Positions 46,470 to 61,009 of a stretch of 64,000 bases of DNA are shown one piece after another (the first letter of the stretch is position 1; each line of letters starts with the position of its first letter). The stretch is from contig NC_135179.1 of the NCBI RefSeq assembly GCF_041146795.1, forward strand, positions 14,009,047 to 14,073,046, read 5' to 3'. A program made the position numbers and the translations under genes. The notes under the pieces are model-generated. The model was not told the DNA's origin and ran no database searches. It was given only the letters and a program-made list of their open reading frames with translations. The DNA comes from Maylandia zebra (taxonomy: Eukaryota; Chordata; Actinopteri; Cichliformes; Cichlidae).

Positions 46470-49400
46470 GATAGCTACTTAAAAATGCTTAGGATTTAAA
46501 AAAAAAAAGAAATCCTATAATTGTGTTGTTATTTCCCAGTACAGTTGTTATTCAAGCACACTGTCATGTTGATATGAATCACCCATCTCTTGCCATAAGC
46601 TAAAAAAAAGTTAAAAGATAGCCTGTCCATTCAAATCCATGTCAAAGCATATTTTCACATGTACATCTTGCAGTTATGCGCAAGAGGCAAATGAGGCACA
46701 GCAACTGCAATACTGTCAAAAGCTATCAACTCATTCATGTTTCATCACAATCAATAATTTACTAGTACGCGCCTAATGAAGATCACATTCCCCCATTTGT
46801 GTCAAAGTTGTAGAAGAACCACTGAAGAGAAGATAATAAATGACCAAAGTAGAGTGAGACCACTGTATCCTTTTACCATGTTGAAACTACTGTCAGGCCA
46901 TTAGTACTGCAGCAGTAATGTAAACCTGTTGCTGGTGAACCCTTTGTAACATGAGTTACTCAGTACTGTATTCTTTATAAGGAGTATGGTGTGTCTGTGA
47001 GTCACTTTAGAGAAGTAAGAGTATTTAAACACGATAATATAATGGTTTTTGATGTGCATTTGGTTGCATGTGCTATTGCCTGGAAACATGTAAATACAGT
47101 TTAACAATTTGGACACTAGGTGGTGCACATGCCTCAGTGGTGAAATAAGTTCTTTCCATTCTCATTTAACCGCATGCAGTTTTTAAACAAAAGTACTCCA
47201 CGTGACGCAACATACAAAGCAAACACAGTAATCTTCACAAGTCCAGAGTTCATTTTATTCGCCATGTTTACGCAGATTACAGCTCAAAGCTGTGCCCAGG
47301 CACGGGAAGCTCAGTGTACAGTACCCTACAGTGTGCGTCAGCTCCCAGTCCCAGGGACAGCACGAACAGGACCAGCGGAAGACATGACAGTCGACCTCAT
47401 CAGTTGAACCATGACCACCGGAGCAGCCAATTACATCACCTTCTAACAGCCTGTCCACACTAATGTTATTTTATTGCAATTTAATTATGCTCAGGTTTCC
47501 TCTGGGGCCTGATCCTGTTGAATAATTTACACGCAGCCACAATGATTTGTCGCCACCAAAAGACAAAGTGCGCACTTCTCTGTGCTCTCATTTGTTTCAG
47601 TAGTTTTGTTTTTAATTCCTGCCATATCAATTAGTGAAGCAATAATCTTGTGTTGTACTTCCTGCTAAACATTTCCTAAAGTTAGAACCAATGAGGCCTT
47701 TTACTTTGAAGGTGTAATTTATTAAGTCTAAAAATACTTAAGGTTCAAACTTAATTTTGCATTAATGCAATGCTCAACAGTGAGCAATGTATTATAAGAC
47801 TGACAGCAGGTGCTACTCTAATAGAGTTTATTTGGACTTACATTTACACATGGTATGTGATTTTATATGACTTTCCTATGTAAAAGGATGTGTTGAAGCT
47901 TACTGTCAAACATTGTACAAACAGACACATGGCTTCTACATCAAAATTTTGGTCTATTTGAATCACAATCACTCATATACTTAACATTTTCTAAAGGTCT
48001 GACTTGAACTCAAAGCCTTTACATGACTAATCTAATTTATATGAGTGAGTTTGAATATACACAGTCTGCCACATGTAAAATTTGCGCCGGGATAACACCT
48101 GCCTTTGAGAAGGCTACAGTGTTATCCACTTACTCTGATTCACATTTAAAAGGCCTGAATGAAAAGGTTCCCTTCTCCTCTTAACCGCTTGATTTACAGG
48201 CTGTTTGTGGTTTAATGCCACACGGGACAATTAATTTGCTCTTCCTCTCCTGAAAGAAATTGGAATTTAATTTAGAGAAGGCCTTGACCAGTTTTTTAAG
48301 ACTTGGTGTCATTTGTTGGGCTTGTGTAAGAGCTGCATTAGAGATCACCCTTCTGGAAAAGCTTTTTAATCCTAGACAAGTGCAGCCATAGTAACGGTAG
48401 ACGGGAGCCTCTTGGAGGGAGAAAGGTGAAGGGGGACTTTGACGAGATTTATTCTTCTTCTACTGAGACTGTTTCTTTCTTGAGGTCTCCCGCTCCACGT
48501 GGAGCATTTGAAAAAGAACTAAGAGGTGGGGGATAGGATAAAGGAGGTATATATTAAGCTTTTCTTTCCTCTCACCACTTAATTTCCTTGCAGGCGCGCC
48601 TTGCGCTGTTGTAATGAATGTAATTGCCGCCTTTGATGAGAATGCTATTATCTGGATCACACTTTACATGGGCAAACAAGACTGCCTCTCCCTCCACCTC
48701 CACCGCCCATTTAACTCAGCAGTGAGACCCCCCAATTATGCAGGGAACAAGTGGCTTTTCATAAAACCAGCGTGTCGCTCTTGATTGGTGAGGCTTGGAG
48801 CTAGCTACATGTGGACAAAGGATAGATTAGATTTGATATAGGCACACCAAAAACCCCATTTCCTTGATTAATTTCCTGCATGCCTCACAGAAAGGTCCCA
48901 CTTTCTCCTCACTGAATTCTATCTCTCCTTTAAAGACAAACTTTCATCTTATGATAGATGTGGCAACTCAATGGACAGACAGACACTTTATTGACCCAAG
49001 TTTGACCATAGCTGCCTGGGCTGCAGGAGAGAATATGAACAAAAAGAGAAATGTTTCAGTTCAGTGGGGAGGATGGGCTTATTTTTCTTACAAAACCTCA
49101 AAAATCTTTGTGATCCTACAGTATTTTCGCCTTGAGCTGGGATCAACTCACGTTTTGTGCCGATCCTTTTGTGTTTTAATGTCATCACCCACAGCTCGCG
49201 GACACAATTGAGGCCGTTCACTCATTCTGGTGTTCTCTCTTTCACACACCCACACACAGGCACACAAAAGCACACTAAACACCCATTTGATAATAGTGGC
49301 GAACAGATATGATGGGACTTTATGAGGCGATGCGTGATAAAGCCGCTGCCACCTTAGGAAGTCTAAGCGTGTTCTTCTGACTCCCTTATTACCGTATTAA

Positions 49401-52400
49401 AGCACCTCTCGACAAATTCACACACATCTTAGCCCAAATCTCACAAACTGGAGTGATTCTGTCCAATATTCCACCGAGCTGAAATATCCAGAACAATCAA
49501 ATAGACTGTCACAAGTGACAAATTATACTATTACTCCTCAAAGATTGTCATCCTTGAAATGTATTCATAGCCATTTCTTCTTTATCGCTGAGTGATTATT
49601 CCTCTAAGCAAGCAATTCCCCCAATGATAAATTGGTAATCAATTCATTTGACTGTTGTGCTCAAAGAAAGGCTGCAAGGGACTGGCAGCATTGGTCAGTC
49701 TCATTCACTTGCATATGTATCCAGCACTAACTCATGGTGTTGCTGAGTATGATGGATGCCATCATACCCACCACCTCACTCTTAAAGGTTTATACCATCA
49801 GAAACAGGTTGTCATCCGGACCCAGTCACGAACGAGAAAGAATTGGCCAATATTTTTGACTGAAGTGGCATTTTAGCAGTATTTATTTGATGGTCCCACT
49901 ACCAAAACCGTGGACCACAAATAAAGAAGATGGTATAATAGCTTTTGACTGGCCAGCTAGCTCCCAACTTGAAATGAAGTGTCCAGTTGTGAGTTATCGT
50001 GGCCAAACGTCATTTGTACAGCCTGAAAAGTGGGGACATTTTTCTACCTTGTCACTCTCTTGCTATAGCTCATTGTCCTGAATGATGCCTCTGAACGCAC
50101 AGTTGCCCTAATACGAGCGTTTCACTCTTGCTGCAAGAAGACTGATAATGGATTAGCCTGTCCATAGGAAGATAATATAGTGCATCCACTGGCACATCCT
50201 TAAATACCTATGGGGAACACAGAGCGTCAACTCTCAGCATGCGTGATACACTGCTTAAAAAGAGACTTCAGTTAACCAATGTCTTTAGCAATTAGTCTGC
50301 TAATTGTTTTCTAAAGTAATTAGGATATGAATTAATTTTGCTGTATTTAAAATTGAACATTAATGTTTCCTATAACTCAAAGTAAAGTTTTCATATTGCT
50401 TGTTTGACCTGACTAGTCATCAAAAGCTCAACGACAGTTAGTGAACTAGTCACGCAGCATATCCTGCATGTTCGCTCTAGAAACTACTTAAAAGATTATC
50501 TGATATGAAAAAGGAGTTTGATTATTCTTCTTTCAATTGGCAGTTACATGATTTCAGTTTGACTTTTAGTATTTATGTTCACTTTTGTTGGTTTTACCTC
50601 TCAAATTACAAATTGATGCTATTTTTTACATTTTCTTTGAAAATACTATATTCATGTCATTTACCCGTTTCATTTATCATGTCTTAATGCTATGAAACAA
50701 CTTCTTACTAATTTATTATTGTAAGGTAGCACAGAATATGAATAAATCCCCCCTACCATCTCTTTAAGTAGAACACAAAGTCCCAGTGTAATGAAAAATA
50801 AGACATAACAAGAAAAATTGTCCTCTTTTTAATTCTGAGTGTATAAATACATAAACCTAGGAGAAATATTTTTTTTCACCCATTTCTGTTGTCCAAAAAA
50901 CCAAAAACAAACCCAAACCTGAATAATGCTCTGTTATTTATCGATATCAAGTTGTTAACAAAGCAGGTCCCAGTATTCCTGGATCTGAGTGGCTATTGAG
51001 TTTGAGTAAAGAGTTGTCTGAATTGGACAGTTGTGCTAATGTGAAGGAAGTTTTAGATTAATGAGGCTTCTGCCCTTTGAGGATATTGATCAAATGCAAT
51101 CTGGCCAGAAACGATTTCCCATGCTCCCCTGTAATATTAATAATGTATCAACGTCACGAACAAAACTGGCCACAGTATTCCTTCGGGCACCTACAGGATA
51201 AAAACCCCAAAGATCCCAGAAAGGTGAGGGACACTTAAAATATCAACTGAGTTTTAATGTTTGTGTGACTGGCTTAGAGCTGCTTCCTTATCTCTGCTGT
51301 GTAGAGCTTTGAAATGGACATCTCTAATAGGAGCGGACATCCTAGATTATAAAATCGGCTTCAGCCGTTTGAAGGCAGATCTGTGATATGCTTTTATTTT
51401 TTAAATCTCACAAAGATACATAGTTGATACATACTTGAAAATAATTAGTGTACAAAACTTTACTTCTTGAAGTTGTTCATTGGCTTAAAGGCAAAGAAAA
51501 AGGACTGAAGGAGTTGCACTCATGTGTGTTATGTAACAACTGACATCCTATACAAAACCGAACAGATTAAACAGACAATATCAAAGTTCAACAGAACACT
51601 TTGAAATAAAGGAAATGTTATTTGTTTCAGAAACAAATAACATTTGAGGGTAATTTTAATATATTTATAATTTAAAACTAGAAAAACAGTAAAGATGTCT
51701 AGATAAGAGGAAAGAGGTTCACTTAATTTTAATTTACAGCCACTAGCTTTGACAATATTCATCATTACAAAAAGTGTAACGTAATGAGCAGAGTCAATAG
51801 GCTTAAAATTATTGATTAAACCAGTCTGACCAGTTTCCCATGATCCCCTGCTGTTTACTTTGTTCTTTTCTGACATTAGCCAGAGGCTAATGGGCTGATG
51901 GGACTGTCTTTTGCCCCACGGCGGTGGTACATATTCAGTGCTTCATGTGTGGTTTTTCAGCAAGATTACACAAGATTACACAAAAACCACAAAGATAAAT
52001 TTGGTAGCACAGTGAAGCATGGAAAAGGAAAAACTCTCAAAATTCTTTAATAGTGGGGAACTCGAACATTCATCTAAAATAAAATAAAATGAAATAAAAA
52101 AAAATATTAGTAAACTATTTTCAGAAAGACAAGGATCCCATGATTCAATAGATGGCAAACACTATGGTCTTTTATTTTATTTTATTTTTACCAATATTGT
52201 AGTTTTTCTGTGTCAAGCACATAAAAAAAAATCCCTCATATTTTCTCACATAACACATTTAACATAAAGGAAACTGCATTCACTACGCAAACATAATTAT
52301 TCCTGCTACTTCTTAGTAACATAACATGAAACTTGCCAAACATGGTGAAGTTTTTTTAACAGTGCTAACAAATCTCGTAGGCAGGAAGTTGAAACCAAAC

Positions 52401-55400
52401 CATTCTCAGTTTGATGCTCCAAAAGCTGCTCTCTGCAGTGACTCCATCACTGGACCTCCTCCAGGCATCGTTAGCCAGATGATGATGGGAGCTACCTTGG
52501 CCATAATAGGAGGGTTGACTGACCCCTGACCCCGTATCGATCTGCTGGCTGTGTCCAGCTGGGCCTCCCCAAACGCAGTCAGCTGGAGAGGTGTTTAAAA
52601 TCTAACACCCCAGCTCCTATCCAATCCACTACACCCTCATTAATTACATAATTTACCTGTGACAGTGACAAACCTGCTCAGCCACACCGCAGTTTATTAA
52701 GGTCGCTGTATAAAGCCCAGGCCAAGCCCAGATCAAAAGTGTGTGTGTGTGTGCACGCCTGTGCTCAATGGGGAGTGAAAGACCCCATCTCATACAGTAT
52801 GGGATTATGAGTATAGATGCATGCTCCTAAGGAGAGTGTGACTGCTTTGTCCTGCCCTGTCGAGCTCCTTAGTGGGGAAGTTTATTTTGATTCATTTGAT
52901 ATGTTGAAAAACAAAGATTACCAATTTTCTTGTATAGACAAGAATATGAGTACAGATTACAGAAACACGGGGGAGAAAAACACAAACAAAACGCCCCGGT
53001 AAAGTTTATCATTGTAGACCTTGTAAAACACTGTGCTTGGAATGGTATTTGACATGTTTTTGGATGAAGTATAAAAACCCAGAGATTTAAGACCACTTTC
53101 TTTTTATGTCTTTTCTGGTTTTACTTTCTTCAGTTTGCTGACTCAGTTCTTGTCCGGTCTTTGTTGTCTTTGCTGCTCCAGAGCAGAGCAGAGCAGCTTG
53201 GTGTTTGTGTGGCATTCATTCCTCAGCTTTCACCATTGCATTGCCTCTTATTTCTGCAGGTGTCTCCAATTCTATATCTGCCTAAATCCCCCCCCCCCCC
53301 CGCTCTTACCCCTCTATCGTTTCACCTCCTTCAGTATCCCCCTTCCTTTTCTCTTTGCTATAGCCCCCTACACAATAAAAGACTATTGGTTTCCTCTTGC
53401 CATACCTTTCCCACTACACACTGGTATTTCAATCTCGACTCAATCGAGAAGGCTGACCTGCAGACATAAAGAATTGGCTTTAAGGCTTTCAAAATGGAAC
53501 TAAATCTGCTGCAGGTCACACTGGGGGAAAATAAGCGGCAAATGTAAGTAAGCATGAAATAGTTTTTCATAAATAATCCAAATGACAGCAGGCTTTCTAA
53601 TGGTGCCAGGGGGCTGTAAAAGAATATGTTGCCAATTTCTCCCCTATTAAAGTGAAATAGAAAGCCAAATACATAACGTGCTGACGGAAAAGTTGCATAC
53701 TTGGGCCCATTGGATGGGAGATTGAGGACACAGTTGGGTATTAGAGGTGGTTGTAGTTGGAGGTAAGGTGGTGGAGTGATTGCTAGCCTTACAGTCAAGG
53801 TTTTTCCACTGTGGGGAAAAAGAATGCCCCTCCTTCACATCAAATCAATTGGTCAATAACTGCCCCCTTTTTCCAGCGTGTGCACAGGTAGGCAGTTCTC
53901 CCTATGCACTGTTGATTTGATTTGCACTTATGTTTTTACAAATAATCAATGTTCCATTTTGACTGATACAAGGCGTAATGACTGCATACACTGTCAAAGA
54001 GGGAAAAAGGAAAGAAGTAAGAAATATATATTTGTAACTGAAAAAAAGGATCAATGTGGGAGTGCTCAGCCAAGAGCCTGAAATAGCACAGATTCAACAA
54101 ACAGGTTACGCAATTCCTTCAGGCCAACGAATGTTGACGCAAGCGTTATCTTTTACTTATGTAAATACACAAATACTAAAATAAAAAATACAAAAAGAAA
54201 AATTTGCTTTCATTTATGTTATTTATGTGAATTTATACAACAGTTATTAACAAAATCTATTTAAACATCTGAAAAGTTCACATAATTCCCTGTCTTTTAA
54301 TATTTTATATTTCTGATGCATTCATTGATGACAAAAATGCATGTAATAATACAAATAAAAATAAAACATTTATATGTATAATTGAAGTGTGATTTCTGCC
54401 CAAGTATTTAAATAAATTTGTGCAGTTACATGAAAGTAAGCTTTGTATATCAACAGCTTTTTTTCTTGTTGTCGATTTGCTTTTATGCCTCCCAACCAAA
54501 CAACAGAGTGCACAATTTAGCAATACAGTGCGTTTTATAAACATGTCTTGTGTTGTTGTCTGCATAAATGGAGGAAAAAAAATGTGTTACATATGCTCTT
54601 CTATCTCAGTCATAAAACATTTGATTGAATTTTTTGGTGTTAAGCAGCTATGTGAGGCTACTCATTGTGTGTATGTGCCTAACAGAGAAAGTGATTTGAA
54701 GTCCCCTTGAGTCAGACTCTGTTATTTATTGCTATTAAATGGTTAATTTTCCTGGGTGCCCTGAGGACTTTGGCATGTGTTAAGATGTGAGGAAGATAGA
54801 GTTGTCAAGGCTTGGTCTGAATACTTGACATATGAAGAGAACAATTTTGAGAGGCCCATTAACGATTGGTATAGGACAAATGCAAAATTCTATTATCTAC
54901 ATTATATGATGTATCTGTATATGTACTATATATATGTCTTTATTTGTATAGACACTAAAGCCCTTACTTATCAACCTTTTAAATAAAGCAAAAATATTTT
55001 ATACCCACTTAAAACTCTTCTTATTCTTATTAAATTCTTCCTCAAAATGTATTTTATTTTGAAAATTAGCCCATACAACAACACATGAAAGTAAAACAAA
55101 CCCTTTGAGACTCGAACTGAGTGCAGAAAACAAAAAAGTGTTATAATGAGTAACTAAGTTAACTTATATGTTATACTTTTTTTCATCTTCAAATGTATTT
55201 ATTTATGTATTTATGTATTTCTAATGTAAATCCAAACATTAAACGAGGTCCTTTTGTAGCAAAAGACAAGGGTGTCCACATAGTACATAAACTTACTCTG
55301 CATATGTTCAAATTCATATATGTGTATGTGCAGGCCTCTCTTGTCTTTGTTGAAATTACCTGTCATTAGGCAGTCCTGAAAGCTGCTGTAAGAGGCAGAG

Positions 55401-56780
55401 GACACATACTAATCAGTTGACAGCAATAGCACTTGTTACCAAAACATGACAAGAGAAGGAGAAGAGAGAGCAAACAAACACCAATTACTGTCTGTTATGG
55501 GGAGGGGGAATTTGTATTTGAGCCCTGTTCGTGATCATATACTCCTTGCTATACTCACAAACCAACCAAGAGGGTCAGCAAAGCTTCGCCCACAGGGAAG
55601 ATATGAGCATTAGTGTCTAGTAGAAAAACAAGTTTTTTTGTTCTTTGACCTGGAAAAGTGAGATTTTCATTGAGTTTAATAGTCTTGCTCCTGTTCTGTT
55701 TTTGTTATTTCCCCAGTTATCCTCTTCAGTTTTGGAGCATCCATCCCCTTATGTGTCAGAGAGCTGCAGGTTTTCCACTAGAGCTGATGGAAAAGCAGAG
55801 ACAAAGAGGCAGTTAAACTGCTGTTAGTTTTGATTGGTTAGTAATGGGCTTTTATTCATTACCCAATTTATTGATCCATCAGTAATCAATTTTGGCTCAT
55901 TCCCAACCCATGAGCTGAATCTCAATCCATTTTCTGAAGTGCCTCCTTAATTCTACGAAGAAGCACTGGTGAGTCTTTAATGCGGCAGTCTCTCTCATTA
56001 CACTGGAGCGCACACATCAGTTACATGTATTTCTTACGGGCCACTGGCTTCTGTGGCAGTCTGACTGAAGTCGTGGGGAGATAGTCAGCTATGTCTGGCC
56101 TGTGAGTGCACTCTGTCTGTGTTTCTGGGCTCACTTGAGGTGGTTCCGCTGCTCTGCTTGTCGAGGTCTAAGGTGACACTTTCTCATCCCTGTCAGGATC
56201 ACATCCTTGATACCAACAACTCTTCAATTATGCAGTGACACAGAGAAATCAGCTGTCTCTGTGGATGGGGACAAGATAATATGGTGACGCTGACAGTGCA
56301 TTACACAAGTTCTCTGGGTGTGTAGCCAAGCTCTTTAGAGGACAGTACAGCCAGTTAACCTTATCTGCATATGTCTCTGCTATCTGATGCTCATTGTAGA
56401 GGTAGGCTTTTTGAATTAAGCCACTGATTCAGACAGACTTCCAGAAAGCTACTCATTCAGTAAATTACAAGGATAACTCAGTACAATTGGTTCAGTTAAG
56501 ATTTTGCAGTAAAGGTTTGCTCTAGTATCTGCTGAACTACTCACTTGGTCTACTAATATTACAAAGTTGCTGAACATATAGTCATCAGGCAGACTATGTG
56601 TACAAAATGCCCCATAACCTCCCAGTGCCTGTATAAATTGGAAAAGTTTGGCATATCCTGCTCCAAATGTCTTTTTAAAACATTTTTTAGATTACATGTG
56701 AAGCTGGAGCAAGAAGCAAATCCTTCTCCTTACATTCAAAGTCTTGAATAATCAGCCCCATCTTATCTTGACGAAAGAAT
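46470..56780. other. Repeat-poor gene desert, no coding gene recognised
   Basis: Open frames here are short and unlike known proteins. Several segments (about 48240-48680, 48700-49470, 49480-50290 and 55870-56420) have even composition, few simple repeats and many homeodomain-type TAAT/ATTA cores, as conserved noncoding elements often do. In human, IKZF5 is followed by HMX3 and HMX2, so enhancers for such genes are a reasonable guess. This is inference. Confidence 0.35.
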
Positions 56781-56799
56781 AATACTAGACGATCCCAAA

Positions 56800-57155
56800 A
56801 GGCAGCCCGGTGGTTAGCACTGCTGCCGCACAGCAAGAAGGTCCTGAGTTCAATTCCACCATCAGGCCGGGGTCTTTCTGTGTGGAGTTTGCATGTTCTC
56901 CCCGTGTTTGTGTTCCCTCCAGATACTCCGGCTTCCTCCCACCGTCCAAAGACATGCAGTCAAGTTTGTGGGGATTGATTAATCCAAATTGCCCATAGGT
57001 GTGAATGTGAGCGCAAATGGTTGTCTGTCTCTGTGTGTTAGCCCTGTGACAGACTAGCGATCTGTCCAGGGTGCATCTCGCCTCTTGCCATATGACAGCT
57101 GGGATAGGCTCCAGCACTCCCCGTGACCCTGAAAAAGGATAAGCGAATGGATAGA
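56800..57155 (+). mobile_element. tRNA-derived SINE-like repeat, copy 1
   Basis: The head cccggtggttagcactgctg resembles a pol III A box and gagttcaattccaccatc a B box. It is followed by tgtggagtttgcatgttctc and ends near ataagcgaatggatagatga. A second copy in opposite orientation lies at 61447-61833. Confidence 0.7.
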
Positions 57156-57750
57156 TGATCCCAACAGAGCAGTCCCTGACTACTGGTTTACTTGTGGTTC
57201 CAATAGAGTATTTAAAAGTAGAATGGGAAGCAGAGTCTTCCCTCTGCTGTAGAACCAGCTCCCAGTTTGGATTTGGGAGATGGACACCCTCTCTACTTTC
57301 AAGATTAGGCTTAAAGCCTTCTTTTCTGATAAAGCTTGTAGTTAGGCCTGGATTAAGTAACAGTGAATCAGTCGTTAGTTAGTGTTTCTTTTCCCCTCAC
57401 TATGTGTTTACACGTCTGTGCATTTAATGCTTAGTTATTATTCATCTCTGGCTCTCCTCCAAAGTGTGTATCTTGATCTTGACCCGTCTTCATCCCCTCA
57501 CCCCCAACCGGTCGGCAGATGGCTACCCCTCCCTGAGCCTGGTTCTGTTGAATGTTTCTTCGTGTTAAAAGGGAGTTTTTTCTTCCCACTGTCGCCAAGT
57601 GGTTGCTCAAATGAGGTCAGTTTGACTGTTGGAGTTTTCTCTCTATTATAGTATTGCAATATAAAACATGTTGAGGAGCTTGAAATGACTGTTGTTGTGA
57701 TTCGGTATGTAAATAAAATATAAAATGTAAATAAAAGTGAATTGAACTGA
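57156..57750 (+). mobile_element. L2-like LINE 3' end
   Basis: The coding remnant at 57235-57345 (agaaccagctcccagtttgg ... aagattaggcttaaagcctt) matches the last part of a LINE reverse transcriptase. The 3'UTR has ctgagcctggttctgttgaa and aaaagggagttttttcttcc. The tail is aataaaagtgaattgaactg. It directly abuts the SINE copy on its left. Confidence 0.7.
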
Positions 57751-57759
57751 AGCTGCAGC

Positions 57760-60380
57760 TAATTAGTTTTACTGGAGATCAAACTATGTCTAGTCAGGAA
57801 ATAGCAAAAATTACTGAAGCCTCATGCAGCAGTTAACAAATAACTTTTACTGAATTATACACACTCTCACAAATTTCCTTTTTCTTTTTAAGTGTTGAGG
57901 ATTTTCAATGAAATCTGCTCTACGAATTTTGGGGGGGGGGTTAACCTTTGGAGAAAGCCAGCCTAGCTTTTTCTCTGTGTTCTCATACAGACACACAAGT
58001 GTTGTATAAATGCTTTTTTAATGAACTCTCAGCAAGAATGTAAAGCAGCAAATTTCACAAAATGTCTAACTAATCTTTTACCATATTTTGCAATCAATCA
58101 ATTACGTGATTAATAAGATATGAGACAAACAAGTTCCTTTTTTAAAAAACTACATCCTTGGTTGAGTGGGTCGCCCGGGCCACATTTAGATATTGTTAAG
58201 TGGCTTTCAATAGCTCCCTTGATTTCACAGTTCCAAATGACCCACGATAATCAGGTCATTAAAATGAGCCCATTCTCCACATCTGACACACTTCCACTCC
58301 CGCCTCATCTGAATAACAAATCAGCTCTGCTGTGCTTTCTCAAATAGAAAGGGGGAGAAAAAAGAGGGAAAACTAACTTTGTCTTAAATTCCAGGTTAAC
58401 CTTATCTCTATACTCAGAAGTAAAGATTGTAAGTAAACTAGAGGGGTAAAAGGTTCTGTCAAAAGTGCCTGTGCCTGTGTGAAAGTACCCGGTTTTCTTA
58501 ATTCATCCCTTAGGACTGGATAAGTCTATCAATCTGTTAAATTGGAAAGCCATTAGGTGCCCTGGTTTATGTGTTTCAAGCTGTTAACTATAGGCTGATT
58601 GATTGTTGTTCCTTTGATGGGATATGCTGATCTAATCTCACTGTGTGCACGTTTGCAATAAATTACACAATTCATTTCCCCCATTTAGGGAGGGGGCGGG
58701 TGGGGGGAATCACACCTCCAGGCATGCCTTCTCTCTGCAGGCAAAAGAGCAGGGAACCTATTTTATGGTGCCATTTAGCCGGCAAGCTTTTAGCAATCCC
58801 AGCCTTCTTTCTAACCCCCTCTCTCACCCTCTACCCTTCCAAAAAATCGAAGCATAATCAAGGTGTATGTTTAGAAAATTTATTGTTATAATTTTCCCCC
58901 ATAATCTCTTCCATTCTCCTGCCGCCGCACTGACATAGATCATCATCTAAAAAGAGAAAATGGATAGCAGTTTAAAATTTATCGGTCTTTGATTCTCAAT
59001 TATACGTGTTTATGACTTCATCTGTCTTCAGTGACTTCAACCTTTTCCATTATGGTGGAATATTATTTGTACGGAATCCATTAAATTCACAAGGCAGGAC
59101 TCTAATGGTGGGGCTGCAGCGATTTGCAGAGGGAAAAGTTTTGAAAGGTTGGCTTTAGGAAAAGCGTGGCTGTTATGACACAAGAAATTGCTTTATTGAT
59201 GGTCTGCTCTGTTGCCTGTGCATTTGGCCATTTGTTACCCGGCCCATATCTATATCTCAGGCTGACACTGATGAGAACTTTTTTGCTACCCTCTCCAGAT
59301 TACCGAGTTGTAATGACACATACAGGCTGCCTAGGTAAAAGCTTACAATCCAGGGCAGAGTTTCTGGAGGTACAGAGGATGGACATTGAGCCTGTGTGCC
59401 TGGAGGGCTCAGATGAAGCTGCTCATAATGGAGAAAAAGGACTACATCACTCCTATGACTGTTTCCATCCAAACCTTACAGAGGTCATCATCTCTGCTGA
59501 GGAACAATAAAGAAAGGGAAAGGGTGATAAAATGTAGATAAAATGATAGCAGCAAGGATAAAAAGGAGAATATATCTTCTGTGTGCCCACATCTGTTCAT
59601 AAGGTGCTAAGCAACATGCTTTTTGATTATTTCTAAAAGAGAGTCGACACACATATATCGAATATTATGGCCTTGTGTGACATAAAAACATTTGCCAAAA
59701 GAGCTGTCATTTTCATACGTGTTGTGTTCTGTTTACACAAGAAGCAACAAGATTCAACCAAGTGCTGCCTGAATGACATTGAGCTCCTTCAACTAGCTGG
59801 TGCAAGGAGCCAAGTAAAAGCTAATCAGGCTGTAATTCAAGATTCGCCTGGCCACTTGCAATCAATACCTGCACAATCCCAATTAAAGCTTGCCGGGTCA
59901 GTGGACGGCCACCAATTCCTTTACAAGTTAAATGCAATACTTAAATCTAAGCAATCTCAGTGTGGCCTTCATTGGTTTAATGGCTCGTTCCAAGTGGAGT
60001 GGACAGCTAAAAGTGCAAGAAGGACACAGGTTGGACGGGTTTCACTGATCAATGGCGTCGTCTGTGTGGATGCAGTTTGACTCTAAGACCTTGTTGTCCT
60101 TCAGGGTTCTGTGTAAAAACTCTGTTTCAGAGTGACGTTTCGTCAGCTGGCATCTGCATTTACCTAAGCAGGTCATTTGCACTGTTGGGCTTCAGTTACA
60201 GTCCAAAGTACAGTAAAATACTACTATATTATTTTAATATTAAATAAGGCTGTTATCGTTTTAATTGCACTAAGTCCTTAATGAGTACACAATCTCATAA
60301 GCTCAGAACCTGTAGTGGAAAGTAACAAGGCTCCTTTTTGGAGTACTTCTGAGGTACCTGTACATAGAGTCCATGTATAG
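57760..60380. other. Repeat-poor noncoding block, candidate enhancer cluster
   Basis: No gene was recognised. Segments 58130-58340, 58600-59160 and 59640-60110 are unique-looking and moderately GC. The last contains three CAAGTG cores (59759-59764, 59853-59858 reversed, 59991-59996), the core bound by HMX/NK2-type homeodomains, with nearby TAAT sites. Two open frames here (59166-59510 and 59667-60080) have no resemblance to known proteins. Confidence 0.35.
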
Positions 60381-60409
60381 TTTTCACAGGACTCTGCAGT
60401 CCTTAGAAA

Positions 60410-60985
60410 AACTCTCCATGATTCTTCAGCTTGCAGAACCCCCTTTAGCAACAATAACTTGAATTAAATTGAAATAACTGCTTTCTGTATGACTTTATCA
60501 GTCTCTTCCAAAGAAGGGTTGCCAAGGCATACTGACAATTTAAGTTTACTGTCGTGAACTTTAAGATTTAACATGCTGACTGAGGCCTGTAGCTTTTGGA
60601 TTTCTTGTAATTTCTTTGAGCATTGCATGGTTTGACCTTGGGTGAATTTGCTGAGACAGACTCCTGAGAAGAACGGCAACTGTTTTGAATGTTTTTCCAA
60701 TTGTTAATACACTTTCCCACTGAAGAATGATGAACTTCACATTGTTTGGAAATACACTGTTAACCCTTCCCAGACTGATGGGCAGCAGTGATTGCTTCTG
60801 AACACTCCAGACCAAAACACTGGGTTATTGAGGTGCCCACACTTGCTGATGATCAGTCAATCAAGTGTTTGATTAGCAATACCTGGCTGCTACTTATCCA
60901 CTTAATTCTTATGAAAGCAGTGTACAATGTTTCACAAGACTGCATAAAAACCTGTTAAGTCTTTCTTTTTTCACATGACTGTAAA
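60410..60985. mobile_element. Non-autonomous DNA element
   Basis: The blocks ccaattgttaatacactttc, cagactgatgggcagcagtg and cctggctgctacttatccac recur widely in fish genomes as an internally deleted DNA transposon. No protein remains. Confidence 0.5.
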
Positions 60986-61009
60986 TGAAATGATTCTAGT
61001 CTGTATCTG

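Noticed and set aside
56785-57117. Open frames in both SINE copies (also 61633-61890)
   Set aside because: The same peptide appears at both sites because the repeat is duplicated; it is a tRNA-derived noncoding repeat.
59166-59510. 114-aa open frame with a hydrophobic N-terminus
   Set aside because: It could be read as a signal peptide, but no known protein matches and no exon structure supports it.
59667-60080. 137-aa open frame
   Set aside because: The composition is not protein-like and no family was recognised. The region looks more like a conserved noncoding element.
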